Counted from the first letter of the stretch, positions 16,886-26,337 are shown. The stretch: 64,000 nt of DNA from an uncultured Saprospirales bacterium (GCA_938008535.1 CALLKF010000069.1:1-64000); one strand, 5' to 3'. Notes: generated from the letters alone by a model not told the origin. Translations and numbers: made by a program.

Positions 16886-18010
16886 TTATGCATTAAAAAA
16901 AGATAAAACTGCTTTTGAAATAGCTTTTACTTGCTCAATTTCTAATTCGTAGAAAAATGGCAAACGCACCAATCCATCTGTGTAATAATCAGACAATGGC
17001 AAATTTTTACCGTCATTTTTATCAACATAAAATGGACTTTTATGCAAACTTAAATAATGAAAAACGCTGTGAAAATCGTGTGATTTTAAATGTGCAATCA
17101 GTGCATCGCGTTGTTCTATATTCTTGCAAACTAGAAAAAACATGTGTGCGTTATTGGTTGCAAAATCTGGAATAAAAGGCAGTTGTATTATATCTTTTAG
17201 TACAGATAAATTTTCAAAATAACAATTCCAAATTGCTTTTCGCTTATCTTGAATTTTTTGTAGATTTTCTAATTGAGCAAATAAGAATGCAGCAATTATA
17301 TCTGAAGGCAAATAAGAAGAGCCAACATCAACCCAATTGTATTTATCAACTTCACCTCTAAAGAATTTACTTCTGTTTGTACCTTTTTCACGAATGATTT
17401 CAGCTCGTTCTAAAAATTGTTCATCGTTGATTACCAACATTCCACCTTCACCAGAAATTATATTTTTTGTTTCGTGAAAAGAGAAAGCCGATAAATGTGC
17501 GATGCTACCAAGTGGCTTGTTTTTATAATAACTGTCAATTGCTTGCGCTGCATCTTCAATAACAAACAAATTATGTTTTTTTGCCAAGTCCATAATGATA
17601 TCCATATCACATGCAACACCTGCATAATGTACTACAACTATAGCTTTAGTTTTTGGTGTAATTAATTTTTCAATAGCAAATTCATCAATTCCAGGATGGT
17701 CTTTTCTGCTATCTGCAAAAATAATTTTTGCACCACGCAACACAAATGCGTTGGCTGTAGATACAAACGTAAAAGAAGGCATAATAACTTCGTCGCCTTC
17801 TTTGATATTAATTAAAATGGCTGCCATTTCTAATGCATCAGTACAAGATGTGGTCAATAAAACTTTTTTGAAATTAAAAGTTGACTCAAAAAATGCATGG
17901 CATTTTTTAGTAAATGAACCATCGCCTGATATTTTTCCAGATTCAACTGCTTGTTGAATATATTGTGTTTCTTTTCCTGATAAAAAAGGTTTATTAAAAG
18001 GTATATGCAT
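16886..18010 (-). CDS. wecE: dTDP-4-amino-4,6-dideoxygalactose transaminase (WecE/RffA-like)
   Basis: A 374-residue PLP-dependent aminotransferase of the DegT/DnrJ/EryC1/StrS family. PLP lysine is K182 in SFHETKNIISGEGG, a spelling typical of WecE. Also present are IEDAAQAID (Asp binding the PLP ring) and the glycine-rich FVSTANAF region. It converts dTDP-4-keto-6-deoxyglucose to dTDP-4-amino-4,6-dideoxygalactose using glutamate. It is 2 bp from the wecD-like gene, which would acetylate its product. The upstream dehydratase (RmlB) is not in the window. Confidence 0.88.
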   Translation of the reverse strand: MHIPFNKPFLSGKETQYIQQAVESGKISGDGSFTKKCHAFFESTFNFKKVLLTTSCTDALEMAAILINIKEGDEVIMPSFTFVSTANAFVLRGAKIIFADSRKDHPGIDEFAIEKLITPKTKAIVVVHYAGVACDMDIIMDLAKKHNLFVIEDAAQAIDSYYKNKPLGSIAHLSAFSFHETKNIISGEGGMLVINDEQFLERAEIIREKGTNRSKFFRGEVDKYNWVDVGSSYLPSDIIAAFLFAQLENLQKIQDKRKAIWNCYFENLSVLKDIIQLPFIPDFATNNAHMFFLVCKNIEQRDALIAHLKSHDFHSVFHYLSLHKSPFYVDKNDGKNLPLSDYYTDGLVRLPFFYELEIEQVKAISKAVLSFFNA

Positions 18011-18012
18011 AT

Positions 18013-18702
18013 TTATTTATTCCAATAATGATAGATATGATTAGTTTCATTAATTGTAAAACCACATTTTTCGTACAAGCTACATGCTTGTATGTTATCT
18101 GCTTGTGTAGTTACTTTTATAGTGTCAAAGGTATGGTTTTTAGCGATAAATTCAGCGGCTTCCATCAGTTTTTTGCCAATACCTTTACCTCTAGCTCTTT
18201 CGTGAACTGCAATTAAACCTACATGTGCTTCGTTGTTTTTTTGTTGAATAGTAATAAAGCCATCAGGGTCTTTTTCGTCGCCATAAACCAAAACTTCAAA
18301 AGCGATTTCTCTGCTACATGATTTTATAATCCATTCATTATACAGCTTTTCGTAAAAAGAAGATTCAAAATTTTTATCAATTTTAAACCGTGAATGAATA
18401 CCACTCTGAAGTGCAAGTTGAATTAAGTTTTCATTTGCTATGGTAGAAGTATATGTTGTAATATGTTCATCCTTTGAAAGGGCAATTATTTTTTTTTGAT
18501 AGATTACTTTTTTGTCAACCAAAATAGCTTTTGCATTTTCTATTTCAGCTATTAAAGTAGAATTAGGATATTCGAAAATATAAATTAAATCAAAGAGTAT
18601 TTTTTGCTCATCAAATTCAGATGGCGAAAAGTTACCTGAGTTTATTTTACCGATTTTCAGTTTTAAAAATTCAGAATCCCATTTTAGTGGTTCTATTGCC
18701 AT
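18013..18702 (-). CDS. wecD: GNAT acetyltransferase, WecD-like (dTDP-4-amino-4,6-dideoxygalactose N-acetyltransferase)
   Basis: A 229-residue protein with the two-part layout of WecD/RffC: an N-terminal domain opening with LKWDSEFLKLKIGK (the W-D-S-E-F motif of this group) and a C-terminal GNAT domain with the acetyl-CoA loop ARGKGIGKKLMEAAE and the LYEKCGF motif. It would acetylate the 4-amino group made by WecE, giving dTDP-4-acetamido-4,6-dideoxygalactose (dTDP-Fuc4NAc). The start overlaps the end of the GT2 gene by 32 bp, and the stop is 2 bp from wecE, so the operon is tightly packed. Confidence 0.8.
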   Translation of the reverse strand: MAIEPLKWDSEFLKLKIGKINSGNFSPSEFDEQKILFDLIYIFEYPNSTLIAEIENAKAILVDKKVIYQKKIIALSKDEHITTYTSTIANENLIQLALQSGIHSRFKIDKNFESSFYEKLYNEWIIKSCSREIAFEVLVYGDEKDPDGFITIQQKNNEAHVGLIAVHERARGKGIGKKLMEAAEFIAKNHTFDTIKVTTQADNIQACSLYEKCGFTINETNHIYHYWNK

Positions 18703-19615
18703 TCAATTTTTTTTCGATGATGTAGATTGGTCTATTTTTTACGCCTTCAAAAGTTTTACCGATATATAAACCGAGTATGCCTAAAATTAAAATAATTAAA
18801 CCAGATAAAAACCAAATAGAAATAATTAAACTCGTGTAACCAGGCACTAAAATCTGATTTGTAATGTTTAAATACAGATAATAAAGACCAATTAATAAGG
18901 TAAAAAGAGAAATAAAAAATCCCATTTTAATAACTAATCGAATTGGTTTGTCAGAATAAGCGAGCATTACATCTAATGCTAGTTTAAACATTCTGGAAAA
19001 ATTATATCCACTGGTGCCAGTTTGCCGTTCTTGATGTTTCACGTCTAGTGTTGTTTTTGAAAATCCAACCCATAAAATCATTGACGGAAAGAAACGAATG
19101 GATTCACGAAGTGAGCAAACCGCTTGAATCACTTTTTTATTATAAATACCAAAGTTGGCAACTGTATGGTCAATATTGGTTCCGGTAAGCCAACCTAATG
19201 TTTTCCAGAATAATTTTGAAAAAAGTTTTTTAACGAATCCATCTTTTCGGTTAATACGTCTGGCTAAAACTACATCAAAACCTTCTTTTGTTTTATTATA
19301 TAAATTTGGAATTTCAGAAGGCGCATCTTGGAAATCACAATCCATCACAATAATCCATTCTCCAATTGCACTATCTAGTCCAGCTGTAATAGCATAATGT
19401 TGGCCAAAATTTCTACTTAATTTAATGCCTTTCACCTTTGGATGTGTGGTGCAAATACTTTCAATATGTTTCCACGAATTATCTGGACTAAAATCATCTA
19501 CTAAAACAATTTCATAGTCGTTGGTAATTGGCAAAATGTATTTTTCCAACTCGGTTACAAATTCTTCAAGATGCAATGCTGCATTGTATATAGGAGAAAC
19601 AACAGAAAGATGCAT
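18671..19615 (-). CDS. GT2 glycosyltransferase, DPM1/GtrB-type polyprenyl-phosphate sugar synthase
   Basis: A 314-residue enzyme with a GT-A domain (VVSPIYNAALHLEE, LVDDFSPDN, then MDCDFQDAPSEIP carrying the metal-binding DxD-type site) followed by two C-terminal membrane helices at about residues 230-250 and 262-287. That architecture is shared by GtrB, ArnC and DPM1-like proteins that load a sugar onto undecaprenyl phosphate. It heads the operon GT2-wecD-wecE-GT39, which fits a pathway of aminosugar synthesis, lipid loading and transfer. Sugar specificity is inferred from the neighbours. Confidence 0.88.
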   Translation of the reverse strand: MHLSVVSPIYNAALHLEEFVTELEKYILPITNDYEIVLVDDFSPDNSWKHIESICTTHPKVKGIKLSRNFGQHYAITAGLDSAIGEWIIVMDCDFQDAPSEIPNLYNKTKEGFDVVLARRINRKDGFVKKLFSKLFWKTLGWLTGTNIDHTVANFGIYNKKVIQAVCSLRESIRFFPSMILWVGFSKTTLDVKHQERQTGTSGYNFSRMFKLALDVMLAYSDKPIRLVIKMGFFISLFTLLIGLYYLYLNITNQILVPGYTSLIISIWFLSGLIILILGILGLYIGKTFEGVKNRPIYIIEKKLNGNRTTKMGF

Positions 19616-19744
19616 AATATAAAAATAAAATAAAAATACGGAAATACAGAAATTTGCAAATTCCTAAGAATTGACAAAATAAGATAATAATTACAGAATT
19701 ACCTAAAAAATGTGCCTATTTAAAGAGAATAACACATTTTCAGC

Positions 19745-19752
19745 TATATTTG
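19745..19752 (+). promoter_or_regulatory. Possible -7 box upstream of the Wzy-like gene
   Basis: TATATTTG fits the Bacteroidota TAnnTTTG element, 56 bp before the ATG at 19808. No convincing -33 TTTG partner was found. Confidence 0.3.
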
Positions 19753-19807
19753 GCTGCTCAAATACACTCAAAAAATGAATTAGCAGTGATTTGAAATAAC
19801 TAAAGGC

Positions 19808-21202
19808 ATGACTACTTATTTTTTCCCATCTACTGACGAAATTGGTAATATTAATATCTTTTCTTGGAGCGATTTAATAATTGCACCAGTTTATGTCTAT
19901 GTAGTATACAAGATCCTATATTCTATATATGAAAAAAAATATAAGGATTTGTCTTACGGAAAATACTTTCTTACAGCTATGAAAGTAAAACTTGCATGTG
20001 CTGTTATCTATTGGGCTGTTAATAAATTTTATTATAAAGGTGGTGATACATTTGTTTACTATTGGCATATTATAAAACTTAGACAGTTACTATTCGAAGA
20101 TCCAACACTAGTTTACAATGTGTTTTTTAATAATACAGATTTTCATACAAGATTGTACATGCAATCTTATTTTTTAAACTACGGATTATATATATATGAT
20201 AAAAGTTCATATATTGTTATCCTAGTAGGTTATATTGTGAGCTTCTTCGCCTTCTTTTCTTATATAAATATGTCTGTTGTTTTGTCCGTCTTTGCCCTCT
20301 TCGGTTGTTGGCGATTATTTAAAATGTTTAGGGAAATGTATCCACATTTGGAACGTGAAATGGCAATAGCTACACTATTTATACCTTCTGTTATGTATTG
20401 GGGCTGTGGTATTATGAAGGACTCAATTTGTTTAGGTTTCTTAGGCATCTTAACATATTCTACCTATCAAATATTTTTTAAGAGAGAAAGAATATTTGTT
20501 AATTTATTGTATATATCTATGGCTGTTTTTAGTTTGATAAAAATTAAAGTTTATATTATACTTGCATTTGGACCTGCTTTAGCAGTTTGGGTATTTTCCA
20601 GATATAGAGCAAATATTAAGAGTCCAATCATTAAAGCAATTGTAACGCCAATATTTATTATTATTGGAGGTGGCGCTGGCTTTTTAGTGCTTTCTTTGAT
20701 GGGTACTTATGCAGAACGTTATGCATTAGATGAAATGATGAGAACAGCAAAAGACACTCAAAATTGGTTAGTTACGTCATCGCAAACCTCAGGAGGTTCA
20801 TTTTACACGCTTGGTGACATTGACTACAGTGCAATTGGCTTATTAAAAATATTCCCTAAAGCAATAAATGTCGCTTTGTTTCGTCCATATATTTGGGAAG
20901 CAAGAAAAATAATGTTGTTTCCAGCAGTAATTGAAGGAATATTTACTATGTTCATAACTGTAAGGTTACTCTTTAGAACAGGTTTTTTTCGATTTATAAA
21001 GATGGTAGGTGCTAATGCAGAAGTTCAGTTTTGCCTCATATTCTCTATTATCTTTGCTTTTGCTGTAGGTTTTACAAGTTTCAATTTTGGTGCATTGGCT
21101 CGCTATAAAATACCTTTTATGCCATTTTATTATATTGCGATCTTTATATTATCTGCCACACAGAAAAAAGACGAAATTTTAGTGAGAAAAAATAAGAAGT
21201 AA
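19808..21202 (+). CDS. Polytopic membrane protein, possible polysaccharide polymerase (Wzy-like)
   Basis: A 464-residue protein with about ten hydrophobic segments and a sizeable loop containing KGGDTFVYYWHIIKLRQLLFED after the second helix. It sits between sugar-transfer genes and directly upstream of ugd and uxs. Size, topology and context fit an O-antigen or exopolysaccharide polymerase, a group with little sequence conservation, but no motif proves it. Alternatives are a GT-C transferase or a flippase partner. ugd appears to have its own promoter starting just after this gene. Confidence 0.6.
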   Translation: MTTYFFPSTDEIGNINIFSWSDLIIAPVYVYVVYKILYSIYEKKYKDLSYGKYFLTAMKVKLACAVIYWAVNKFYYKGGDTFVYYWHIIKLRQLLFEDPTLVYNVFFNNTDFHTRLYMQSYFLNYGLYIYDKSSYIVILVGYIVSFFAFFSYINMSVVLSVFALFGCWRLFKMFREMYPHLEREMAIATLFIPSVMYWGCGIMKDSICLGFLGILTYSTYQIFFKRERIFVNLLYISMAVFSLIKIKVYIILAFGPALAVWVFSRYRANIKSPIIKAIVTPIFIIIGGGAGFLVLSLMGTYAERYALDEMMRTAKDTQNWLVTSSQTSGGSFYTLGDIDYSAIGLLKIFPKAINVALFRPYIWEARKIMLFPAVIEGIFTMFITVRLLFRTGFFRFIKMVGANAEVQFCLIFSIIFAFAVGFTSFNFGALARYKIPFMPFYYIAIFILSATQKKDEILVRKNKK

Positions 21203-21205
21203 TAC

Positions 21206-21213
21206 TTATTTTT
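21206..21213 (+). promoter_or_regulatory. -7 box of the ugd promoter
   Basis: TATTTTTG followed by CACACCG, the common shape of Bacteroidota promoters. It lies 4 bp after the upstream stop codon and 81 bp before ugd. Confidence 0.45.
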
Positions 21214-21294
21214 GCACACCGAATTAATTTTATAGAAATCAATAAAAAGGAAAGCACAAGAATCATTCTTTAGATTTAAATCATCAACAATCAT

Positions 21295-22629
21295 ATGAAT
21301 ATTGCAGTAGTTGGAACAGGATATGTAGGATTAGTAACAGGAACCTGCTTGTCTGAAACAGGAAATAATGTTATTTGCGTGGATATAGATGCAAATAAAG
21401 TTGCTAAGATGCAAGCTGGTCAAATTCCTATATATGAACCAGGTTTAGAAGTACTTTTTCATCGTAATATAAAAGAAGGAAGATTACATTTTACTACGGA
21501 TTTAGCTGCTGCAATTGAAAATGCAACCCTTATTTTTTTAGCATTGCCAACACCACCAGGCGAAGGTGGTGCAGCTGACCTTAAATATGTACTTGGTGTT
21601 GCCGACGAGTTAGGCAAAATCATGAAAGAATACAAAGTAATCATCAATAAAAGTACAGTTCCAGTCGGTACTGCCGAACGTACAACTGCAGCCATCGCAA
21701 AAAATGCAACAGTAGAATTTGACGTAGTTTCTAATCCTGAATTTTTGCGTGAAGGTGTAGCAGTTGATGATTTTATGAAACCAGACAGAGTAGTAGTAGG
21801 TACACGTTCTGAACGTGCACGTAAATTAATGGAAGAATTATACCGTCCATTTGTGCGCCAAGGAAATCCAATTATTTTTATGGATGAACGTAGTTCTGAA
21901 ATGACAAAATATGCTGCAAATTCTTATTTAGCAGTTCGTATTTCTTTTATGAATGAGTTAGCAAATTTATGTGAAAAAACTGGTGCTGATGTAGAAACCG
22001 TTCGTCAAGGAATGGGTAGCGATAATAGAATTGGCAAACGATTCTTATTTCCAGGAATCGGTTATGGAGGAAGTTGTTTTCCAAAAGATGTGCAAGCATT
22101 AGCGATGACTGCTGAAGAAAATCAATACGATTTTAAAATTTTGAAAGCAGTTATGAACGTAAATGAAATACAAAAACATGTGTTGGTAGAGAAAATCATT
22201 AGCTATTATGGCAATGATTTATCTGGTAAAAAAGTGGCAATTTGGGGTCTTGCTTTTAAGCCAAATACAGATGATATTCGCGAAGCACCAGCTTTATATA
22301 TAATTGAAGATTTGTTGAATGCCGGAGCAGAAGTTGTAGCTTACGATCCAGAAGGAATGCCAAATGTACAACAACATTTTGCAGATTTACCAGCAGATAA
22401 AAAATCAAAATTACACTTTGAAGATAGTTATTACAAAGCAGTAGAAGGTGCAGATTTCTTGGCTATCTTAACAGAATGGACAGAATTTAGAACTCCAGAT
22501 TTTGCTAAAGTAAGAGCATCGTTAAAAGAACCCGTAATCTTTGACGGTAGAAATTTATATGATTTAGAAGCCATGAAAAACGAAGGCTTCTATTATAATA
22601 GTATTGGCAGAAAAACCATCACCATTTAA
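21295..22629 (+). CDS. ugd: UDP-glucose 6-dehydrogenase
   Basis: A 444-residue enzyme oxidising UDP-glucose to UDP-glucuronate with two NAD+. The N-terminal Rossmann motif is VVGTGYVGLVTG, the substrate domain holds STVPVGTAE and FLREG, and the catalytic Cys261 lies in GYGGSCFPKD. The C-terminal domain begins KVAIWGLAFKPNTDDIREAP. Everything expected is present at the usual length. The product feeds the uxs gene, which starts 8 bp downstream, so the two form an operon. They supply UDP-glucuronate and UDP-xylose for surface glycan. Confidence 0.96.
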   Translation: MNIAVVGTGYVGLVTGTCLSETGNNVICVDIDANKVAKMQAGQIPIYEPGLEVLFHRNIKEGRLHFTTDLAAAIENATLIFLALPTPPGEGGAADLKYVLGVADELGKIMKEYKVIINKSTVPVGTAERTTAAIAKNATVEFDVVSNPEFLREGVAVDDFMKPDRVVVGTRSERARKLMEELYRPFVRQGNPIIFMDERSSEMTKYAANSYLAVRISFMNELANLCEKTGADVETVRQGMGSDNRIGKRFLFPGIGYGGSCFPKDVQALAMTAEENQYDFKILKAVMNVNEIQKHVLVEKIISYYGNDLSGKKVAIWGLAFKPNTDDIREAPALYIIEDLLNAGAEVVAYDPEGMPNVQQHFADLPADKKSKLHFEDSYYKAVEGADFLAILTEWTEFRTPDFAKVRASLKEPVIFDGRNLYDLEAMKNEGFYYNSIGRKTITI

Positions 22630-22637
22630 TTTAAAAA

Positions 22638-23594
22638 ATGTCTCAGGATACAACAAAAAAAAGAATACTTATAACAGGTGCAGCTGGATTTTTAGGTTCA
22701 CATTTATGTGATAGATTTTTAGCAGAAGGTTATCACGTAATCGGAATGGATAACTTGATAACAGGAAATATAAAAAATATCGAACATCTTTTTCCATCCA
22801 AAGATTTTGAATATTATCATCACGATGTAAGTCGTTTTGTACATGTTCCTGGAAAATTAGATTATATCTTGCACTTCGCTTCACCAGCATCACCTATTGA
22901 TTATTTGAAAATGCCAATTCAAACTTTAAAGGTTGGTTCTTTAGGTACTCATAATTTATTAGGTTTAGCAAAAGAGAAAAAAGCACGCATGCTGATTGCT
23001 TCTACTTCTGAAGTTTACGGCGACCCTACAGTACATCCACAACCAGAAGAATATTGGGGCAACGTGAATCCTGTTGGCCCACGTGGTGTTTATGATGAGG
23101 CAAAACGTTTCCAGGAAGCCATCACTATGGCTTACCATAATTTCCATGGTGTTGAAACAAGAATCATTCGAATTTTTAATACGTATGGACCAAGAATGCG
23201 ATTAGACGATGGAAGAGCTTTGCCTGCATTTATGAGCCAAGCTTTAAATGGTGAAGATTTAACTATGTTTGGCGATGGTTCTCAAACTCGCTCATTTTGC
23301 TATGTATCAGATTTGGTAGAAGGAATTTACAGATTATTATTGAGTGACTATCACTTGCCAGTAAACATCGGCAATCCACAAGAAATTACCTTGTTGCAAT
23401 TTGCTGAAGAAATTCTAAAATTAATTGATACCAAATCAAAAATAGTTTACTTGCCATTGCCAAAAGACGACCCTAAGCAACGCAAACCAGATATTACAAA
23501 AGCGCAAACTATTTTAGGATGGTTTCCAAAAGTAGAACGCGCAGAAGGATTAAAAATCACGTTGGAATATTTTAAGAAAGAATTGGGTAAATAA
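22638..23594 (+). CDS. uxs: UDP-glucuronate decarboxylase (UDP-xylose synthase)
   Basis: A 318-residue extended short-chain dehydrogenase. NAD-binding GAAGFLG is at residues 14-20, the active-site Tyr152/Lys156 pair in YDEAK, the catalytic serine/threonine in ASTSEVYGDP, and FNTYGPRMRLDDGR is the stretch typical of Uxs enzymes. It converts UDP-glucuronate to UDP-xylose (or the 4-keto intermediate). It follows ugd by 8 bp and is followed 6 bp later by an unknown gene, making a three-gene operon. Confidence 0.93.
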   Translation: MSQDTTKKRILITGAAGFLGSHLCDRFLAEGYHVIGMDNLITGNIKNIEHLFPSKDFEYYHHDVSRFVHVPGKLDYILHFASPASPIDYLKMPIQTLKVGSLGTHNLLGLAKEKKARMLIASTSEVYGDPTVHPQPEEYWGNVNPVGPRGVYDEAKRFQEAITMAYHNFHGVETRIIRIFNTYGPRMRLDDGRALPAFMSQALNGEDLTMFGDGSQTRSFCYVSDLVEGIYRLLLSDYHLPVNIGNPQEITLLQFAEEILKLIDTKSKIVYLPLPKDDPKQRKPDITKAQTILGWFPKVERAEGLKITLEYFKKELGK

Positions 23595-23600
23595 ATTTAG

Positions 23601-24581
23601 ATGTCAGATTCTTTATTTATAAGAGCGGCAAGAAAAGGATACCAAACCTTATTTGGAAGTTACAGAGCATATAAAGAAAAGAATGATTATTTCGGAATTC
23701 CTATTACTGACGAACAATCTGGTAATAATAAAATTCAAAAAATATTATCAACCAATCAACCTGCTTTAATTTGTAGGTATGGTTCTACTGAAATGTTTGC
23801 CATAAGCAACTTCTTTGAAATAAAACAGTTTAAAGAAGCCAATGCTTTAAAAAAAACGTTTAAAAAAATAAAAGGTGAATCAGAGATTTGGAGACCAATT
23901 GTAAAACAAGAAATGGAATTTATTTCAGGTTTTTTTCCAACTACTGATGAGAACTTAGAAAAATTTGTAGAACTCTATCTTAAAATAACACCAACCATTG
24001 ATATCTTAGGCGTTTGGAGTAATTATTACGAAGATGTTATTGTTAAAAACTATTGTCCAACTGCAACTTTGGTGCCTCTTAGAAGTTTAGAGCCATATTA
24101 TTTCACCAACCCTTGGAGTAGTACACTAAAAAATAAAAAAGTATTATTTATCCATCCATTTAAAGATAGTATAGAAAAACAGTTTTTTGTAAGAGATAGA
24201 TTGTTTGAAAATAAAGAAATACTACCTGATTTTGAACTTCGTACCATTAAAGCAATTCAATCAAGTGCTAATTCCAAAACAGAATTCAATACATGGTTTG
24301 ATGCATTAGATTATTTACAAGAACAAATAGTAAAAACAGATTTTGATGTGGCGATTATTGGTGCTGGAACTTATGGTTTGCCTTTGGCTGCATTTGTAAA
24401 AAGCATCAGAAAACAAGCCATTCACATGGGTGGCGCAACACAACTGATGTTAGGTATTAAAGGAAACCGGTGGGACAAAGATCCTATTATCAGTAAGTTG
24501 TATAATGAATATTGGACACGACCATTTGACTACGAAACTCCAAAAGATTATAAAAAAGTAGAAGGCGGTAGTTATTGGTAA
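23601..24581 (+). CDS. Unknown protein of the glycan cluster
   Basis: A 326-residue cytoplasmic protein, third gene of the ugd-uxs operon. Visible features are LICRYGSTEM near residue 60, reminiscent of the R-Y/F-G-x-x-E start of GT-D (DUF1792-like) glycosyltransferases, and a second-half Rossmann-like stretch FDVAIIGAGTYGLPLAAFVK followed by HMGGATQLMLGIKGNRW. The match to GT-D is partial because the acidic DxE pair is STE here. Operon position suggests a step in xylose or glucuronate glycan assembly. I do not assign a reaction. Confidence 0.6.
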   Translation: MSDSLFIRAARKGYQTLFGSYRAYKEKNDYFGIPITDEQSGNNKIQKILSTNQPALICRYGSTEMFAISNFFEIKQFKEANALKKTFKKIKGESEIWRPIVKQEMEFISGFFPTTDENLEKFVELYLKITPTIDILGVWSNYYEDVIVKNYCPTATLVPLRSLEPYYFTNPWSSTLKNKKVLFIHPFKDSIEKQFFVRDRLFENKEILPDFELRTIKAIQSSANSKTEFNTWFDALDYLQEQIVKTDFDVAIIGAGTYGLPLAAFVKSIRKQAIHMGGATQLMLGIKGNRWDKDPIISKLYNEYWTRPFDYETPKDYKKVEGGSYW

Positions 24582-24582
24582 A

Positions 24583-25095
24583 CTATTTAAACCAACCAGC
24601 ATACATCAAATAATTATTCGCAATTCGTTCGTTCTGATCTTTGAAAACATCTTCAGAAAGTTGCTTTACTTTTTTTGCAGGCACACCAGCATAAATACTA
24701 CCAGCTTCCACATGTGTTCCTTCTAAAACCACAGCACCAGCTGCAATCAACGCATTTTTTTCTATGTAACAATTATCCATCACAATCGCACCCATTCCAA
24801 TCAACACATTTTCTTCAATTGTGCAACCATGAACCAACGCATTATGTCCAATAGAAACGTTGTTGCCAATTACTACTTTTGTTTTTTCAAATGTGCAATG
24901 CAAAATTGCGCCATCCTGAATGTTTACTTTATTTCCTATTCTTATTGAGTTTACGTCGCCACGAACCACTGCATTAAACCAAATACTACAATCATCACCA
25001 ATTTCTACATCACCAACAATAGTAGCGTTTGGTGCTAGGAAATTATTATTTCCAATTTTTGGTGAAAAACCTCTGCAATCTAAAATTAATGCCAT
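24583..25095 (-). CDS. Gamma-carbonic anhydrase family hexapeptide-repeat protein
   Basis: A 170-residue left-handed beta-helix protein. Repeated hexapeptides (IGDDCS, IGNKVN, IGNNVS, IGHNAL, IGMGAI) fill residues 15-140, with a C-terminal helix. Histidines in ILHCTF and IGHNALVHGC sit where gamma-carbonic anhydrases hold zinc. Family members include Cam-type carbonic anhydrases, YrdA and PaaY; many are not proven to be active. It is convergent with the glycan operon by 1 bp and is otherwise monocistronic. Confidence 0.88.
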   Translation of the reverse strand: MALILDCRGFSPKIGNNNFLAPNATIVGDVEIGDDCSIWFNAVVRGDVNSIRIGNKVNIQDGAILHCTFEKTKVVIGNNVSIGHNALVHGCTIEENVLIGMGAIVMDNCYIEKNALIAAGAVVLEGTHVEAGSIYAGVPAKKVKQLSEDVFKDQNERIANNYLMYAGWFK

Positions 25096-25179
25096 GTATT
25101 GTATTTTTTTAATTTGTTATATTTTATTATCAATCAAATAAAACACTGAAAATATCGTTCTATTTTGTAAATTTATGAT

Positions 25180-25362
25180 ATGATATTGAACGATAAAAGT
25201 AAGAAGATAAAAGTAAATAAATTAGTAGTGTTATTACTTACATGCTTTTTATTGAGTTCGTGTGCTGCGTCGAAATCTAAAAGATGCACTTGTCCTACAT
25301 TCGGCACCAATAAAAAACACGGACAAATTATTGCACCAAAAAAAATTGGCAAATCGGTTTAA
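25180..25362 (+). CDS. Very small lipoprotein
   Basis: A 60-residue protein with a lipoprotein signal (LVVLLLTCFLLSSC, lipidated Cys near 28) and a 33-residue mature part containing KRCTCPTFGTNKKHGQ. A short Cys-x-Cys-Pro segment of this type occurs in small lipoproteins of Bacteroidota as I recall them, but no function is known. The frame overlaps the stop of the convergent DMT transporter gene by 4 bp. Confidence 0.6.
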   Translation: MILNDKSKKIKVNKLVVLLLTCFLLSSCAASKSKRCTCPTFGTNKKHGQIIAPKKIGKSV

Positions 25363-26255
25363 TCACGCGAACCAATATACACACCAATTAATATTACAAA
25401 CAAGCCAAATAATTGAATTGGCATTATTACTTCTTTGTCAAATAAGCCAACAATTATTGATACAAATGGAATAATATAAGTTGTCATGGTGGCAAACAAC
25501 GCTGATGATCTTTGTATCAAAATATTAAAAAACACCAACGCGTAGCCAGTTCCAAAAATACCTAACAACAATAAATATTTTAAACTATTCCAACTTTCTA
25601 TTGGTTGTAGTTGTATTTGATGAAATGCACCAGTAAAATATAAATAACCAATGCAAAATGGTGCGACAAAACTGTATTGCAACAGCGCAATTATAATTGG
25701 ATTTTCATCCTGAAAAAAACGTTTAAAAATATTTGCATTTAAACCATAACTAATTGTTGCAACTAATGGCAACAACACAAACAAATTGACTTCTGAAATG
25801 CTTTTTTGTTTAGATAAAACAATAATCAGTGCACCAATAAATCCAACAATTACACCAATAATTTTATTTCTTGTAAGCACAACGCCAAACAAAATGCTAC
25901 CAATTAACAAGGCAAATAATGGCGTTGTTGAATTCATGATTCCAGTTAAACTACTATCTAATTTGGTTTCTGCTTTGCAAAATAAAATGGCTGGAATTAA
26001 GTTGCCAAACAAACCTAATAAAGGGATATATTTCCATTTTGAAGCTGGAATTTTTAGTTTTTTTATGTTGAGAATAATTAAAGGAATCAACGCAACAAAT
26101 GCAATACTCATTCTAAAAGCAGCAACTTGCATTGGTTGAAAAACTTCCAATCCTTTTTTTATAAAGAAGAACGAAAAACCCCAAATTATGGATAATCCAA
26201 AGAAATTTATCCAGTCTTTTGCTTGTATTTTCTGTTGTTGAGGCATTGGCTGCAA
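25359..26255 (-). CDS. EamA-family (DMT superfamily) transporter
   Basis: A 298-residue inner-membrane protein with about ten hydrophobic helices arranged as two EamA repeats. The first begins INFFGLSIIWGFSFFFIKKGLEVFQPM and the second ISYGLNANIFKRFFQDENP, the usual starts of each half. Members export metabolites or amino acids; substrate unknown. An internal ATG nine bases in (26246) is an alternative start. Its upstream region is shared with the divergent thioredoxin-like gene. Confidence 0.88.
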   Translation of the reverse strand: MQPMPQQQKIQAKDWINFFGLSIIWGFSFFFIKKGLEVFQPMQVAAFRMSIAFVALIPLIILNIKKLKIPASKWKYIPLLGLFGNLIPAILFCKAETKLDSSLTGIMNSTTPLFALLIGSILFGVVLTRNKIIGVIVGFIGALIIVLSKQKSISEVNLFVLLPLVATISYGLNANIFKRFFQDENPIIIALLQYSFVAPFCIGYLYFTGAFHQIQLQPIESWNSLKYLLLLGIFGTGYALVFFNILIQRSSALFATMTTYIIPFVSIIVGLFDKEVIMPIQLFGLFVILIGVYIGSRD

Positions 26256-26337
26256 AGGTAAATAATTTAAATTGGCTGCATGTAGTTCTTATTAATTAAT
26301 AACTATTTTTTGGCAAACTATTTGTATATTTAATTAC

